In this document: piece by piece, positions 51,894-59,987 of the stretch
Layout: each line of letters opens with the position of its first letter
Position numbering within the stretch: position 1 is the first letter of the stretch
From: an uncultured Opitutia bacterium
GTDB taxonomy: Bacteria; Verrucomicrobiota; Verrucomicrobiia; Opitutales; Opitutaceae
Length of the DNA stretch: 64,000 bases
Assembly (NCBI GenBank): GCA_903820035.1
Contig: CAIJFT010000405.1
Location: 1 to 64,000 of the forward strand
Direction: 5' to 3'
The notes under the pieces: generated by a model
Database searches by the model: none
What the model was told of the DNA's origin: nothing
Seen by the model: only the letters and a program-made list of their open reading frames with translations
Program-made: the position numbers and the translations under genes

Positions 51894-53707
51894 GCCTCCC
51901 GCCGCTCCTTTCCCTGCTGGTCGCGTGGCTGTTGGGCACGCTGCTCGTCTCCGCGCTGGTCGGCGAAGCGGAACGTCGCCCGGGTGACACGGCGTTGCGC
52001 CTCGCCCTCGGCGCGCTGCTCGGGCTTGGCGTCACCGCGGTGATTTTCTGCGGATTTAGTCTGCTCGTGGACCGTCCGGGGTTGGCGAGCGGCATAGTCG
52101 AGGCGGCGCTGCTCGCGGTGCTCGCGCGGCGACTGGCCGGCCGCGGCGCCGCCGTGGTCGCGCCCGCCGCCGCGTGGACGTGGCCGCAGCGGTTGCTCGC
52201 GTCGTGCTGCGCGCAGGCGCTGCTCGTCGCCGCCGTCGTGGCCTGGCGCGCGTGGGCCGCGGCCCCGTGGGGCGGCTGGGATGGCTGGGCGATCTGGAAC
52301 TTGCATGCGCGCCTGCTCGCCCGCGGCGGAACCGACTGGCCCGCGCTGCTGGCGGCGCCGCAACTCAGCTGGACGCATCCGGATTATCCACGGTTGGTCG
52401 CAGCCGGTGTGGCGCGCGCCTGGGCCTGGACCGGCGCCGAGTCACCGGCTGCGGCCGGGCTGGTGTCCGCGGCGTTTGCGGCGGCGCTGCTCGGCGTGCT
52501 GGTGGCGGGATTGCACGTCCTGCGCGGCCGAATCGCGGCGGCGGTCGGGGGACTTTTGCTGGTCGGTACGCCGTTCTTTGTGACCTTTGCCACGAACGAG
52601 CACGCGGACATTCCCTTCGCGGCGTACGCGCTGGCCGCGGTGGTCTGCGGCGTGCGGGGTTGGCTGATACCTGCCGCACTCTTCGCCGGGCTCGCCGCCT
52701 GGACGAAGAATGAGGGGCTTTTGTTTGCCGCGGTTTTTGGTGCCGTCCTGCTGACGACGCAGCCGCGGCAAAAGATCGGGGCGATTTTGGGCGCGCTCGC
52801 CCTGGGGTTGTTGCCGGTCATCGGCTTTAAACTCGGATGGGCGCCGGCCAACGACCTCATGGGGCCGACGCTCGCGCCGCGGCTCGCGCAACTGTTCGAC
52901 CCGGCGCGGCACGGTGCGATCCTGTCCGCGCTCGGGCGCGACCTGCGGCAGTTCGGGGAGTGGACGGTGCTGCCGTACTTCGCGCTGGCGCTCGGGTGGT
53001 GGGCGTCGCGCCGCGCCCAGCCGGTCCCACGGCTGGTGCCGCTCGTGATCGTCCTGATGGCGGCCGGCTACTATGTCGTTTACCTGCTGAGTCCGCACGA
53101 CCTCGCGTGGCATCTCGATACGTCCCTCGTGCGGTTGCTGCTGCAGCTATGGCCGTTGGTGATCGTCGCGTGGTGCCTGCGTTGGCCGGAGGCGGCGGCA
53201 ACCACCGCAGGCGCGCCGTCGCGGGTTCGTCGCCTCGGCTGGTGGGGAGCGAACCTGGGTGTGGCCGCGGGGCTGCTCGTGGCGCTCGGCGGACAACTCG
53301 GGGCGGGCGAGGTGGCGTTGCGCCGCGTCGGGCTCGGCAAGGTCACGCTCGCGTGGGGCGAGGGATGGTATTCGCCGGAGTCCCTCGGTCGCCAGCGTTG
53401 GGCCTGGAGCCGTGGTGAGGCGCAGTTGCGGTTTGCGGTGGATCCCAGTGCGGCGGGCGGGCCGCAGCACGTGCGCTTCACCTTGCGTTCCCTCGGGGCG
53501 CGTCGGGTTGCGGTCACGCTGGGAAATCGCGTCGTGTGGTCCGGTGCGGTGGCGGAGGTGCCCGTGACGGTGGAGCTCAAGGACCTGGTGTTGCCCGAGG
53601 GAGAGACGGCGCTGGTCATCGCCTCAGACCAACCGCCGAGGGCGGAGTCGGCGGCGCCCGGCGCGCGGGCTCTGGCCTTCGCGGTCTACGATCCGGAATT
53701 GCGGTGA
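51890..53707 (+). CDS. polytopic membrane protein, glycosyltransferase-like, with shared C-terminal domain
   Basis: 605 residues. The N-terminal part has about 11-12 membrane segments. GGWDGWAIWNLHARLLARGG with WTHPDYPRLVA resembles the first luminal loop of GT39-type mannosyltransferases (the Asp-containing loop), and FVTFATNEHADIPFAAYALAAV contains further acidic residues. The last ~110 residues (GWYSPESLGRQRWAWSRGE to GARALAFAVYDPELR) match the C-terminal domain of the gene at 49880 by eye (WAW, VTLGNRVVWSG, GARAL). The start ATG 51890 overlaps the stop of the small protein. The two large proteins are thus relatives, perhaps for surface glycosylation. Confidence 0.78.
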   Translation: MSLPPLLSLLVAWLLGTLLVSALVGEAERRPGDTALRLALGALLGLGVTAVIFCGFSLLVDRPGLASGIVEAALLAVLARRLAGRGAAVVAPAAAWTWPQRLLASCCAQALLVAAVVAWRAWAAAPWGGWDGWAIWNLHARLLARGGTDWPALLAAPQLSWTHPDYPRLVAAGVARAWAWTGAESPAAAGLVSAAFAAALLGVLVAGLHVLRGRIAAAVGGLLLVGTPFFVTFATNEHADIPFAAYALAAVVCGVRGWLIPAALFAGLAAWTKNEGLLFAAVFGAVLLTTQPRQKIGAILGALALGLLPVIGFKLGWAPANDLMGPTLAPRLAQLFDPARHGAILSALGRDLRQFGEWTVLPYFALALGWWASRRAQPVPRLVPLVIVLMAAGYYVVYLLSPHDLAWHLDTSLVRLLLQLWPLVIVAWCLRWPEAAATTAGAPSRVRRLGWWGANLGVAAGLLVALGGQLGAGEVALRRVGLGKVTLAWGEGWYSPESLGRQRWAWSRGEAQLRFAVDPSAAGGPQHVRFTLRSLGARRVAVTLGNRVVWSGAVAEVPVTVELKDLVLPEGETALVIASDQPPRAESAAPGARALAFAVYDPELR

Positions 53708-53709
53708 GG

Positions 53710-53731
53710 GTGGCGCAGGTTTCCTGCCTGC
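53710..53731. repeat. GCAGGCT-type hairpin, copy in reverse orientation
   Basis: GTGGCGCAGGTTTCCTGCCTGC matches the reverse complement of the element at 58690-58711 at 19 of 22 positions. It begins two bases past the end of the membrane-protein operon. Confidence 0.55.
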
Positions 53732-53835
53732 CTGATTCTGCGTTCACGCGAAGCCGCCCGAAGAAAAGGCCCGGGCCTGGGAGCCCTCGCCCTTTGTGGT
53801 TCGCGATCTTCGCGTGCGCCTCCGGTTGGCGCCGC

Positions 53836-54717
53836 TCAGGTCACAAGCAGACGTTCGCAGAGGGCCAGCAGCCGCGCCCGCAATGGTTCGCCGCGGGTGG
53901 TGAAGTCCCGCTGGAGGCGTTCGTACTCGGCGCGACCGGCGGCGGTCTCGATCGGGATCGGGGCAAATCCGATCGCCCGCAGGTCGTACGGACTGGCCCG
54001 CATGTCGATTTCGCGGATGTCGCGGGCGAGTTCGAAGCAGTCGGCCGTCAGCTCGGACGGCGTGAACGGCGCGAGTTTATAGGCCCACTTGTAGAGATCC
54101 ATGTTCGCGTGCAGGCAGCCGCGCTGTTCGAGCTGCGCCGTGTCCGTCCGGGCGGGTTGGAGTTTGTTGAGCGGCCGCGCGGGCGTGGTGAAGAACCGGA
54201 ACGCATCGTAATGCGAACAACACACCGCGTTGGCTTCGACGATCCGAGCGGTTTCGTCGGCCGGGAAACGCAGCGGCCACGCGTTGTGGCGGACTTCATC
54301 GGGCGTCTGCCGGTACACCATCGCCCACTCGTGCAGGCCGTAACAGCCGAAGAACGCGGGTCGCACCTGCATGGCTGCAAGCAGTTCGCGCAGCCAGGCG
54401 ACGGTTTCGCGGCGGTGCGGGGGCAGCGTCGCCGGATCGACCATGACACCCTCGGCGGTTTCGCGATAGCCGGTCCGCTGGAGAAAGGTCCGGGCCTCGG
54501 CGCCGGCGAGCACGACGTCGGGCCCGGGATGCCAGCGCTGCAGCCAGGCGATGCGGAAGCCGTAGTAGTTGAAAAGAAAATCGTAGACCGGATGTTTCTC
54601 CCCCCGGGCGGCCCGCGTGCGGTGCGCCGCCGTCAGGGCATGGATGCGGGCCTCGTGCGCGGCCCGGCGGGGCTGCCACTCGGCGGGCGAAAGCAAAACC
54701 GGGGCCGTGGTGGTCAC
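53836..54717 (-). CDS. conserved protein often annotated 3-methyladenine DNA glycosylase
   Basis: Cytosolic protein of 293 residues. The blocks GEKHPVYDFLFNYYGFRIAWLQRWHPGPDVVL, FGCYGLHEWAMVYR, NAVCCSHYDAFRFFT, EQRGCLHANMDLYKWAYKLAPF and LTADCFELARDIREIDMRASPYDL are those of a family common in actinobacteria that databases call 3-methyladenine DNA glycosylase. I recall the annotation, but I know no catalytic test of it and see no HhH or GPD motif. It starts with GTG 54717, overlapping the stop of the upstream gene (GTGA). It is the last gene of the minus-strand operon. Confidence 0.8.
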   Translation of the reverse strand: MTTTAPVLLSPAEWQPRRAAHEARIHALTAAHRTRAARGEKHPVYDFLFNYYGFRIAWLQRWHPGPDVVLAGAEARTFLQRTGYRETAEGVMVDPATLPPHRRETVAWLRELLAAMQVRPAFFGCYGLHEWAMVYRQTPDEVRHNAWPLRFPADETARIVEANAVCCSHYDAFRFFTTPARPLNKLQPARTDTAQLEQRGCLHANMDLYKWAYKLAPFTPSELTADCFELARDIREIDMRASPYDLRAIGFAPIPIETAAGRAEYERLQRDFTTRGEPLRARLLALCERLLVT

Positions 54718-55202
54718 GGGGCGAACGTACGTTCGAGCGACTGGCCCGGATTCAACGGCCGCCAGGCGGCGCCAAAGGCGCGAATCGCGGCGCGGAGTGC
54801 GGTCAGGGTCGTGGCGTCGATCACCGGCGGTTTCACGCCGCGGCGGCGGCACGCCGCCCCGAGGACTTTTTTGAACGGAGTCGCTTCCGTGGCGCCGCCC
54901 CATTGGTTCGCCTGCAGGCACTCGACGAGGGCCTCGCTCTGCCGGGCGCGGGGTGGGCCGGCGCGCTTGGCGTTCGGGCCGTGGAGTTCGGCGGTCAGGC
55001 GGTCGAGTGTGGCGCCGCCGGCGACCTGACCGAAGAACGCGTCCGGCCAGCCGAGCGTTGTTTCGACGACGAAGTGAAACGCGTCGTGCGGTAAAATTCC
55101 CTGGCGCGGCAGGCCGGACTCCGTGCGTGTGCCGTCGATCCGGATACAGCTTAGCCGATCGGCCGGCTCGGTCGGGGCGGACTTGGTGAAACGGACTTGC
55201 AT
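54714..55202 (-). CDS. hypothetical protein in amino-sugar operon
   Basis: 162 residues, no recognised family. The N-terminus (MQVRFTKSAPTEPADRLSCIRIDG) and the segment LPHDAFHFVVETTLGW suggest a small alpha/beta protein; the C-terminal part is Ala/Arg-rich and helical. It is 8 bases after the FGase-like stop and ends in a GTGA overlap with the following gene. No signal peptide. Found in this operon it may support either neighbour; nothing in the sequence shows how. Confidence 0.72.
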   Translation of the reverse strand: MQVRFTKSAPTEPADRLSCIRIDGTRTESGLPRQGILPHDAFHFVVETTLGWPDAFFGQVAGGATLDRLTAELHGPNAKRAGPPRARQSEALVECLQANQWGGATEATPFKKVLGAACRRRGVKPPVIDATTLTALRAAIRAFGAAWRPLNPGQSLERTFAP

Positions 55203-55210
55203 GCCGGTGT

Positions 55211-56140
55211 TCAGGGCTTGGCCGGAAAGGTGTACGCGTAACGCGCCGCGATAAAACGCGTGAGCGCATCGACCGTGACGCGGGCGAACCGGGCGCGGTT
55301 TTCCGCCGTATCGCGGAGTCCGGTGCGGTAGGTCTCGATCTGCAGCCCGTCGACTTTCGGCGTGTCGGGCGCGGCGGCGTGGACGCGGACGGTGTATCCA
55401 CCGGAGAAGAACGGGTTGCCGTCCGGCTGCGGCTCCTGCGGGCTCGGGACGGCCCGGATGCCGCCGCGGGCGAAGAGGTCGCCGAGGCTGCCGGGGCCGC
55501 GCAACAGGTCGGAGGGTTTTCCGCCGACCCGCGCGTGCAGGTCGCGCAGCGTGCTCAGCGTGATGAGTTCAGCGGCGTCGAAGGCCGCGTTGGTTTGGTT
55601 GAGCTGCGCGGCGTCGAGCGCGTAGCCCAGTTCGATGCGGGCGATCGGGTGGCCGTGGCCGTGGAGGTCGACGAGGAAGGCAAAGCCGTGCCGGGCGACG
55701 GCGGCGGCCAGGGCGCCGCGGATGGCGGCGTGATATTCCATCCAGGTGCGCTCGGCCAGCGGCTGGCCCTGCGCGGCCTCCTTGATGTCGCGGTTGGGGT
55801 CGAGTTTGACGCGGTGCAGGTGGCTCGCGATCAGGTGCGGGTGGTGGCCGGTGCGTTGCAGGAATTCCGCGGCGACGGCGCGGGCGAGTTCCTGGGTGTT
55901 CGCGTCCATGTCGGTGACACCCTCGGTGCGGTTCGCGATCGCGGCGGGTTTCAGGCGACCGCCGTGCGGCGCGGTCAGTACGATGGGCAGGTCGCCGTGG
56001 ATTTGCTCGACGTAACGATCGGTGCCGAACGTGGCCTGCCCCGGCGCCGTGGCCAACGCGGGCAGGGCGGGCGCGCCGTGGGACGGGAGGGCCCACAACA
56101 GGCTCGCGCTGAGGATCAGGAGACGGCGGAGGAGTGACAT
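55211..56140 (-). CDS. secreted N-formylglutamate amidohydrolase-fold protein
   Basis: 309 residues with a signal peptide (LLILSASLLWALPSHGAPA). The FGase-like block IVLTAPHGG with the metal His, then NRDIKEAAQ, and LVDLHGHGHPIARIELG place it in the PF05013 family, whose members cleave N-formylglutamate or related amides with a metal. Export argues against a role in histidine breakdown; an extracellular amide or peptide is more likely. It starts 16 bases after the kinase stop and is followed at 8 bases by the next gene. Confidence 0.82.
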   Translation of the reverse strand: MSLLRRLLILSASLLWALPSHGAPALPALATAPGQATFGTDRYVEQIHGDLPIVLTAPHGGRLKPAAIANRTEGVTDMDANTQELARAVAAEFLQRTGHHPHLIASHLHRVKLDPNRDIKEAAQGQPLAERTWMEYHAAIRGALAAAVARHGFAFLVDLHGHGHPIARIELGYALDAAQLNQTNAAFDAAELITLSTLRDLHARVGGKPSDLLRGPGSLGDLFARGGIRAVPSPQEPQPDGNPFFSGGYTVRVHAAAPDTPKVDGLQIETYRTGLRDTAENRARFARVTVDALTRFIAARYAYTFPAKP

Positions 56141-56156
56141 GGGCGGAAAATTCGAA

Positions 56157-57053
56157 TCAGGTTGCGCGCTGCAACAGCCGCCGCACGCCCTCGATCGGGG
56201 CGGCCGTGATCGGCGTCAGCGCCAGCGGCGTGCGCACGCGCAGTGCGTCGAGGACGACCGGGTGGGTGAGGAGCGCGCCGCTCAAACCGGCGGGGACGGT
56301 GGCGAGCGATTGACCGGGAAAGAGTTTTTGCGCCACCCGCAGGGCGAGTTCGAGGAGCTCGGCGGCGGATTCGATCACGACCTGCTGCGCGGTCGGGTCG
56401 CCTTCGGCGGCGAGGCGCAGGACGGCGGGGGCGAGGGCGGCGATGACGCGGTTGGGCTCGGCGTGCTGGTAATAATAACGCGTGACGGCGCGGACGTCCC
56501 CGCCGGCGGCGAGTTGGGTGTGCTCGCGCACGGTGGCGCCGAGCGGCGAGGCGGGCAGCCAGCCCTGGAGTTCGAGCAGGCCGCGGGCGATGGCGCGGCG
56601 GCCGAGTTCGTAGCCGCTGCCCGGATCGCCGAAGCGCCAGCCGGTGCCGCCGGCGTAGTGGATGGAGCCGTCGGGCGCGCGCGCCGCGACGAACGAACCG
56701 GTGCCCGCGTGCAGGACGAGTCCGGGCCCGCCGGCGGTGGCGAGTTCGAGCGCGGGGAGGGAGTCGATGGCGGCCGAGACGCGACCGTAGCCGGTCAGCG
56801 CGGCGGCGAATTCCTGCCAGAACGTCGGGGCGCCTGACATGAAGAGCTGCGTGAGCGCGAGGGCGGGCGGCGGCGTGACCGACGCGGTGAGCGCGCGCAG
56901 GGCGTCGGTGACGATCTGCCGGGCCGCGTCGGGACCGGCGACGTTCGGATTGCAGCCGGCGGCGAGATGGCGGGCGACGATCGTGCCGGTGGCATCAACG
57001 AGGATGCACTCGGTCTTGGTGCCGCCGCCGTCGACGCCGATCTTAAAATTCAT
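56157..57053 (-). CDS. BadF/BadG-family N-acetylglucosamine kinase-like protein
   Basis: ASKHA-fold kinase of 298 residues. The phosphate-1 motif MNFKIGVDGGGTKTECILVD is typical, with PNVAGPDAA close behind; the phosphate-2/connect region LVLHAGTGSFVAARA and GDPGSGYELGRRAI follow. Family members phosphorylate GlcNAc, glucosamine or MurNAc. It is downstream of the SIS protein on the same strand (104-base gap with a long inverted repeat) and upstream of an FGase-like gene. Together with SIS it suggests amino-sugar salvage. The sugar is not determinable. Confidence 0.88.
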   Translation of the reverse strand: MNFKIGVDGGGTKTECILVDATGTIVARHLAAGCNPNVAGPDAARQIVTDALRALTASVTPPPALALTQLFMSGAPTFWQEFAAALTGYGRVSAAIDSLPALELATAGGPGLVLHAGTGSFVAARAPDGSIHYAGGTGWRFGDPGSGYELGRRAIARGLLELQGWLPASPLGATVREHTQLAAGGDVRAVTRYYYQHAEPNRVIAALAPAVLRLAAEGDPTAQQVVIESAAELLELALRVAQKLFPGQSLATVPAGLSGALLTHPVVLDALRVRTPLALTPITAAPIEGVRRLLQRAT

Positions 57054-57064
57054 CGGACCAAGTT

Positions 57065-57151
57065 AACCACGAAATACACGAAAGACACGAAACGCTTTCG
57101 ACCGGCTCGCCGGTTCGGAGATTTTCGTGTGTTTGGTGTGTTTCGTGGTTT
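57065..57151. repeat. 28-bp imperfect inverted repeat AACCACGAAA...
   Basis: AACCACGAAATACACGAAAGACACGAAA (57065-57092) is inverted at 57123-57151 with about 3 mismatches. It fills the gap between the SIS and kinase genes. Similar AACCACGAAAxACACGAAA elements are, as I recall, widespread in Verrucomicrobia and Planctomycetes genomes. Confidence 0.75.
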
Positions 57152-57157
57152 CTCCGC

Positions 57158-57892
57158 TCAGGCGAGCTGCTTGCTCAGGCGGTGCTTGTACTTTTCGCCG
57201 ACGGCGCGGTTGCGCTCGATGGAGCCGGGGATGTTCTGGCTGCGCAGCACGGGCAGGTCGTGGCCGTGGGCGTTGAGCCATTCCATCGTGGAAATCATCA
57301 GCCAGTTCAGCAGCGCCGAGCCGATGAACGTCGAGGTCGGTCCCGTGGAGACGTGGGCGTTGACCGGCATGATCGCGTCGCCGGGGACGCCGCCGTTATC
57401 GAGGGTGTAATCGGCGATGGCGTGGAGGTTCTTGCCATCGGGATGCACGGTCTTCGCCGTGGTCGACATGGCGAGCGAGGTCAGGGCGACGACGACGCAA
57501 CCCTTCTTCTTGGCGTGCAGGGCGACCTCGATGGGCGAGGAGTTTTTGCCGGAGTTGGAGATGACGATGACGACTTCGCCCGGGCGCAGCTCGTACTGGC
57601 GGTCGTAGCGTTCGACGAGTTTGGTGCCGTAGCCGACGAGGTTTTCGATGAATCCGGCGGTCGGGTCGTTGATGCTCGTGATGCAGACGAGGCCGCCGGC
57701 GCGGCCGACGATTTCGCGGGCGATGATTTCGCTGTGGCCGGACCCGAAGGTGTGGATCACGTCGCCGCGCGCGACGCTGGCGCCCAGAATCGGGGCGAGC
57801 GCGGCGAGGGTGGCGGTATTCTGCTCGCGGGCGGTCGCGAGCATCTGCAGCGAGAGATCGTAATAGGCGTGGGCGAGCGGAGACAGGGACAT
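57158..57892 (-). CDS. SIS-domain sugar-phosphate-binding protein
   Basis: 244 residues with a single SIS fold. HTFGSGHSEIIAREIVGRAGG is the first phosphate-binding Ser-rich loop (GSGHS), VVIVISNSGKNSSPIEVALHAKKKG is the second (SNSGxN), and DNGGVPGDAIMP follows. It resembles the UPF0309/phosphosugar isomerase group, which act on sugar phosphates such as MurNAc-6-P or fructose-6-P. It is the first gene of the minus operon ahead of the amino-sugar kinase. The ATG follows CTCCCTCATTCCCTTCCCC. Confidence 0.87.
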   Translation of the reverse strand: MSLSPLAHAYYDLSLQMLATAREQNTATLAALAPILGASVARGDVIHTFGSGHSEIIAREIVGRAGGLVCITSINDPTAGFIENLVGYGTKLVERYDRQYELRPGEVVIVISNSGKNSSPIEVALHAKKKGCVVVALTSLAMSTTAKTVHPDGKNLHAIADYTLDNGGVPGDAIMPVNAHVSTGPTSTFIGSALLNWLMISTMEWLNAHGHDLPVLRSQNIPGSIERNRAVGEKYKHRLSKQLA

Positions 57893-57963
57893 GGGGAAGG
57901 GAATGAGGGAGCGAGGGAGTGAGGTGAAGCGGGAAAACGCGGGCTGGCGGGCGGATCGTGATG

Positions 57964-57981
57964 CCCTGCGTGAGTGCAGGG
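57964..57981. repeat. CCCTGCGTGAGTGCAGGG hairpin
   Basis: A short hairpin (6-bp arms) with the same sequence type as the double hairpin at 63811-63870. It lies in the divergent gap before the VOC gene. Confidence 0.5.
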
Positions 57982-58080
57982 AGGGTCCGTGCGTTGACCC
58001 GAGGCGATCCCGGCGCTTAGGCGCCGGGCGACGTTGCGCGGACTTGCGGGGCGAGGGTGGAGTTGTACGGTCGGCGGGCC

Positions 58081-58542
58081 ATGATCCGCGGGATCGACCA
58101 CATCAACCTTGTCGTCACCGACCTTGCCCGGTCGGTGAAGTTCTACACGGAAGTGCTGGGCTTCGTGAAAACGGCGGACGTCCACATGAAGGGCGACTGG
58201 ATCGAGACGATCATCGGCCTGCGCGGGGTCGAGGGGTTGGTCGCCTTTGTTGAATTGCCGGGCGGGAGCGGGCCGCGGATCGAGTTGCTACAGTATGTGG
58301 CGCCGGCCGGCGTGACCCGGCCGGAAAATTCCCGCGCCAATACCCTCGGGCTGCGGCATATCGCGTTTCGCGTCGACGACATCGCGGGGATGGCGGCGCG
58401 GTTGAAGGCGGCGGGCGTGACGTTGTTCAGCGAACCCGTGCGCGTGCCGGCCGGCGTGGTCAAGTTCGCCGCCGGCGACAAGACGCTCGTGTATTTCCTC
58501 GATCCGGACGGCGTGATTTTGGAGTTGGCGGAGTACGGCTGA
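58081..58542 (+). CDS. VOC-superfamily (glyoxalase/dioxygenase-type) protein
   Basis: 153 residues in one VOC module. HINLVVTDLARSVKFYTEVLGF is the first beta-alpha-beta unit with a metal His, RHIAFRVDDIAGMAARLKAAG the second, and FLDPDGVILELAEYG ends with the metal Glu region. Members include glyoxalases, methylmalonyl-CoA epimerase and fosfomycin-type resistance enzymes. There is no evidence for a specific substrate. The ATG at 58081 starts just before the domain. Confidence 0.9.
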   Translation: MIRGIDHINLVVTDLARSVKFYTEVLGFVKTADVHMKGDWIETIIGLRGVEGLVAFVELPGGSGPRIELLQYVAPAGVTRPENSRANTLGLRHIAFRVDDIAGMAARLKAAGVTLFSEPVRVPAGVVKFAAGDKTLVYFLDPDGVILELAEYG

Positions 58543-58567
58543 GGGGGCTTCGGGGCGCGCAGACGCT

Positions 58568-58660
58568 GAACAGGAAGATCGGGGAGGGCGGGGAGAAGAC
58601 CGGCCACTCGCTGGCGCTCGCAGCCACGACGATTTCGAACGGGGCTCCCCGTTCTTCCCG
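58568..58660. repeat. intergenic inverted repeat (GAACAGGAAGACCGGG type), copy 3
   Basis: GAACAGGAAGATCGGGGAGGGCGGGGAG (58568 on) is partly inverse to CTCCCCGTTCTTCCCG (58645-58660). Same family as 44026 and 48397. Confidence 0.55.
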
Positions 58661-58689
58661 GCCTCGCGGTGCCAAGGGTTCAGGGAAAG

Positions 58690-58711
58690 GCAGGCTGGAA
58701 GCCTGCGCTAC
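58690..58711. repeat. GCAGGCT-GGA-AGCCTGC hairpin element
   Basis: GCAGGCTGGAAGCCTGCGCTAC has a 7-bp stem and a GGA loop. It lies just past the end of the rRNA-methyltransferase-type gene (stop at 58722). It repeats at 53710 in reverse orientation. Confidence 0.65.
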
Positions 58712-58721
58712 GGCGGAGGGT

Positions 58722-59645
58722 TCAGGACTCCCAGCGGCCGTAGATGCCGCAGGGGAGCACCTTGCCGTCGCGCTGAATCGGGAGGCCGACTTCGCCCGCG
58801 GTGATGGTGCCGGCGCGGCCGTGCATGAGCTCGGCGAGCAGATTGGCGACGACGGTCGGCGAGAGGCGGGCCGTGTAGGCGTTGATCAGGACGAACAGCG
58901 GCTGCTCGCTCAACAGCGCGCGGCACTCGGTGAGGAGTTCCCAGAGATGATCCTCGAGCTTCCACATCTCGCCGGTGGCCCCGCGACCGTAGGTGGGCGG
59001 GTCCATGATGATGGCGTCGTACTTCCGGCCGCGCTTCAATTCGCGGCGGGCGAACTTGAGGCAGTCGTCCGTGATGGTGCGGATCGGGGCCTCGGCGAGA
59101 CCGCTCAGCACGGCGTTTTCGCGGCACCATTTGACCATACCCTCGGCGGCGTCGACGTGGCAGACCGTTGCCCCGGCCTTGGCGGCCGCGCAGGTGGCGG
59201 CGCCGGTGTAGCCGAAGAGATTGAGGACGTTCACCTCGCGGCCGGCGGCGCGGGCGGCTTTGATTTTCGCGGAAAACCAATCCCAGTTTACGGCCTGCTC
59301 GGGGAAGAGGCCGGTGTGCTTGAACGATGTCGGGTGGATCTTGAAGGTCAGGCCCAGTGGTTCGTAGCTGATCTTCCACGAATCCGGCAGCGGGCGCCGG
59401 TATTCCCATTTACCCCCGCCTTGCTCGCTGCGGTGGTAGAAACCGTCCCAATTTTCCCAACGTTGGGGTTTGCCGTCGCTGGTACCGCTGCCGCGCCGGG
59501 GCCAAATGATCTGTGGGTCGGGCCGGACGAGGCTGAATTCACCCCACCGCTCCTGTTTCATGCCGTCACCGCAGTCGATCAGTTGGTAGTCACGCCAGCG
59601 TTCCGCGGTGATGAGGGCAGGGCGCTGGACGGGCACGGCGGACAT
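58722..59645 (-). CDS. class I SAM methyltransferase, RlmI/RlmK-like
   Basis: 307 residues. The N-terminal segment (WGEFSLVRPDPQIIWPRRG) and the following KTGLFPEQ-like HTGLFPEQAVNWDWF precede a Rossmann core with VLNLFGYTGAATCAAAKAGATVCHVDAA (SAM motif), then the catalytic motif DPPTYGRG. These are features of the 23S rRNA cytosine/guanine methyltransferases (RlmI/K type), although the PUA-like N-terminal domain is missing. It probably methylates rRNA or another base. ATG 59645 is chosen. Confidence 0.86.
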   Translation of the reverse strand: MSAVPVQRPALITAERWRDYQLIDCGDGMKQERWGEFSLVRPDPQIIWPRRGSGTSDGKPQRWENWDGFYHRSEQGGGKWEYRRPLPDSWKISYEPLGLTFKIHPTSFKHTGLFPEQAVNWDWFSAKIKAARAAGREVNVLNLFGYTGAATCAAAKAGATVCHVDAAEGMVKWCRENAVLSGLAEAPIRTITDDCLKFARRELKRGRKYDAIIMDPPTYGRGATGEMWKLEDHLWELLTECRALLSEQPLFVLINAYTARLSPTVVANLLAELMHGRAGTITAGEVGLPIQRDGKVLPCGIYGRWES

Positions 59646-59987
59646 GGTTCGGTGGTGCGGGCGAGGCAAGGGTGGGTCGCCGCGGGTGTCGAGCCGCGTT
59701 TAGCCAGCACGGGTTCCGGTAGCGAAAGGCGCCGGCGCCGGGTACCAGCGTCTGCCGGGGGGGAATGGAACGGGTGCGGAAAAGGACGGAACGGCCTTTT
59801 TTTCGCGCGGCCAGTGGAGCGGGCGGCTCTCAACCCTCCAGCGCCTTCCAGTGGTGAAAGTTGAATTCGGTCCGTGGGGGCCCCGAAGGATAATCGGGGT
59901 GGCCACTCGGCCCCTTTCATTGAGATCAGGGAGATTTGTTGACTAGGATGTGAGTAATTGTACCTAGCTCGTCCGTCCCACTCACTC
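59646..59987. other. divergent intergenic region
   Basis: 342 bases between RlmI-like and DUF481 genes. A hairpin CCCCGA/TCGGGG occurs at 59881-59899. A TTGACT hexamer at 59939-59944 followed after 16 bases by TACCTA is a weak promoter candidate for the DUF481 gene; this is flanked by CTAGG/CCTAG at 59943-59967. No coding signal. Confidence 0.5.
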
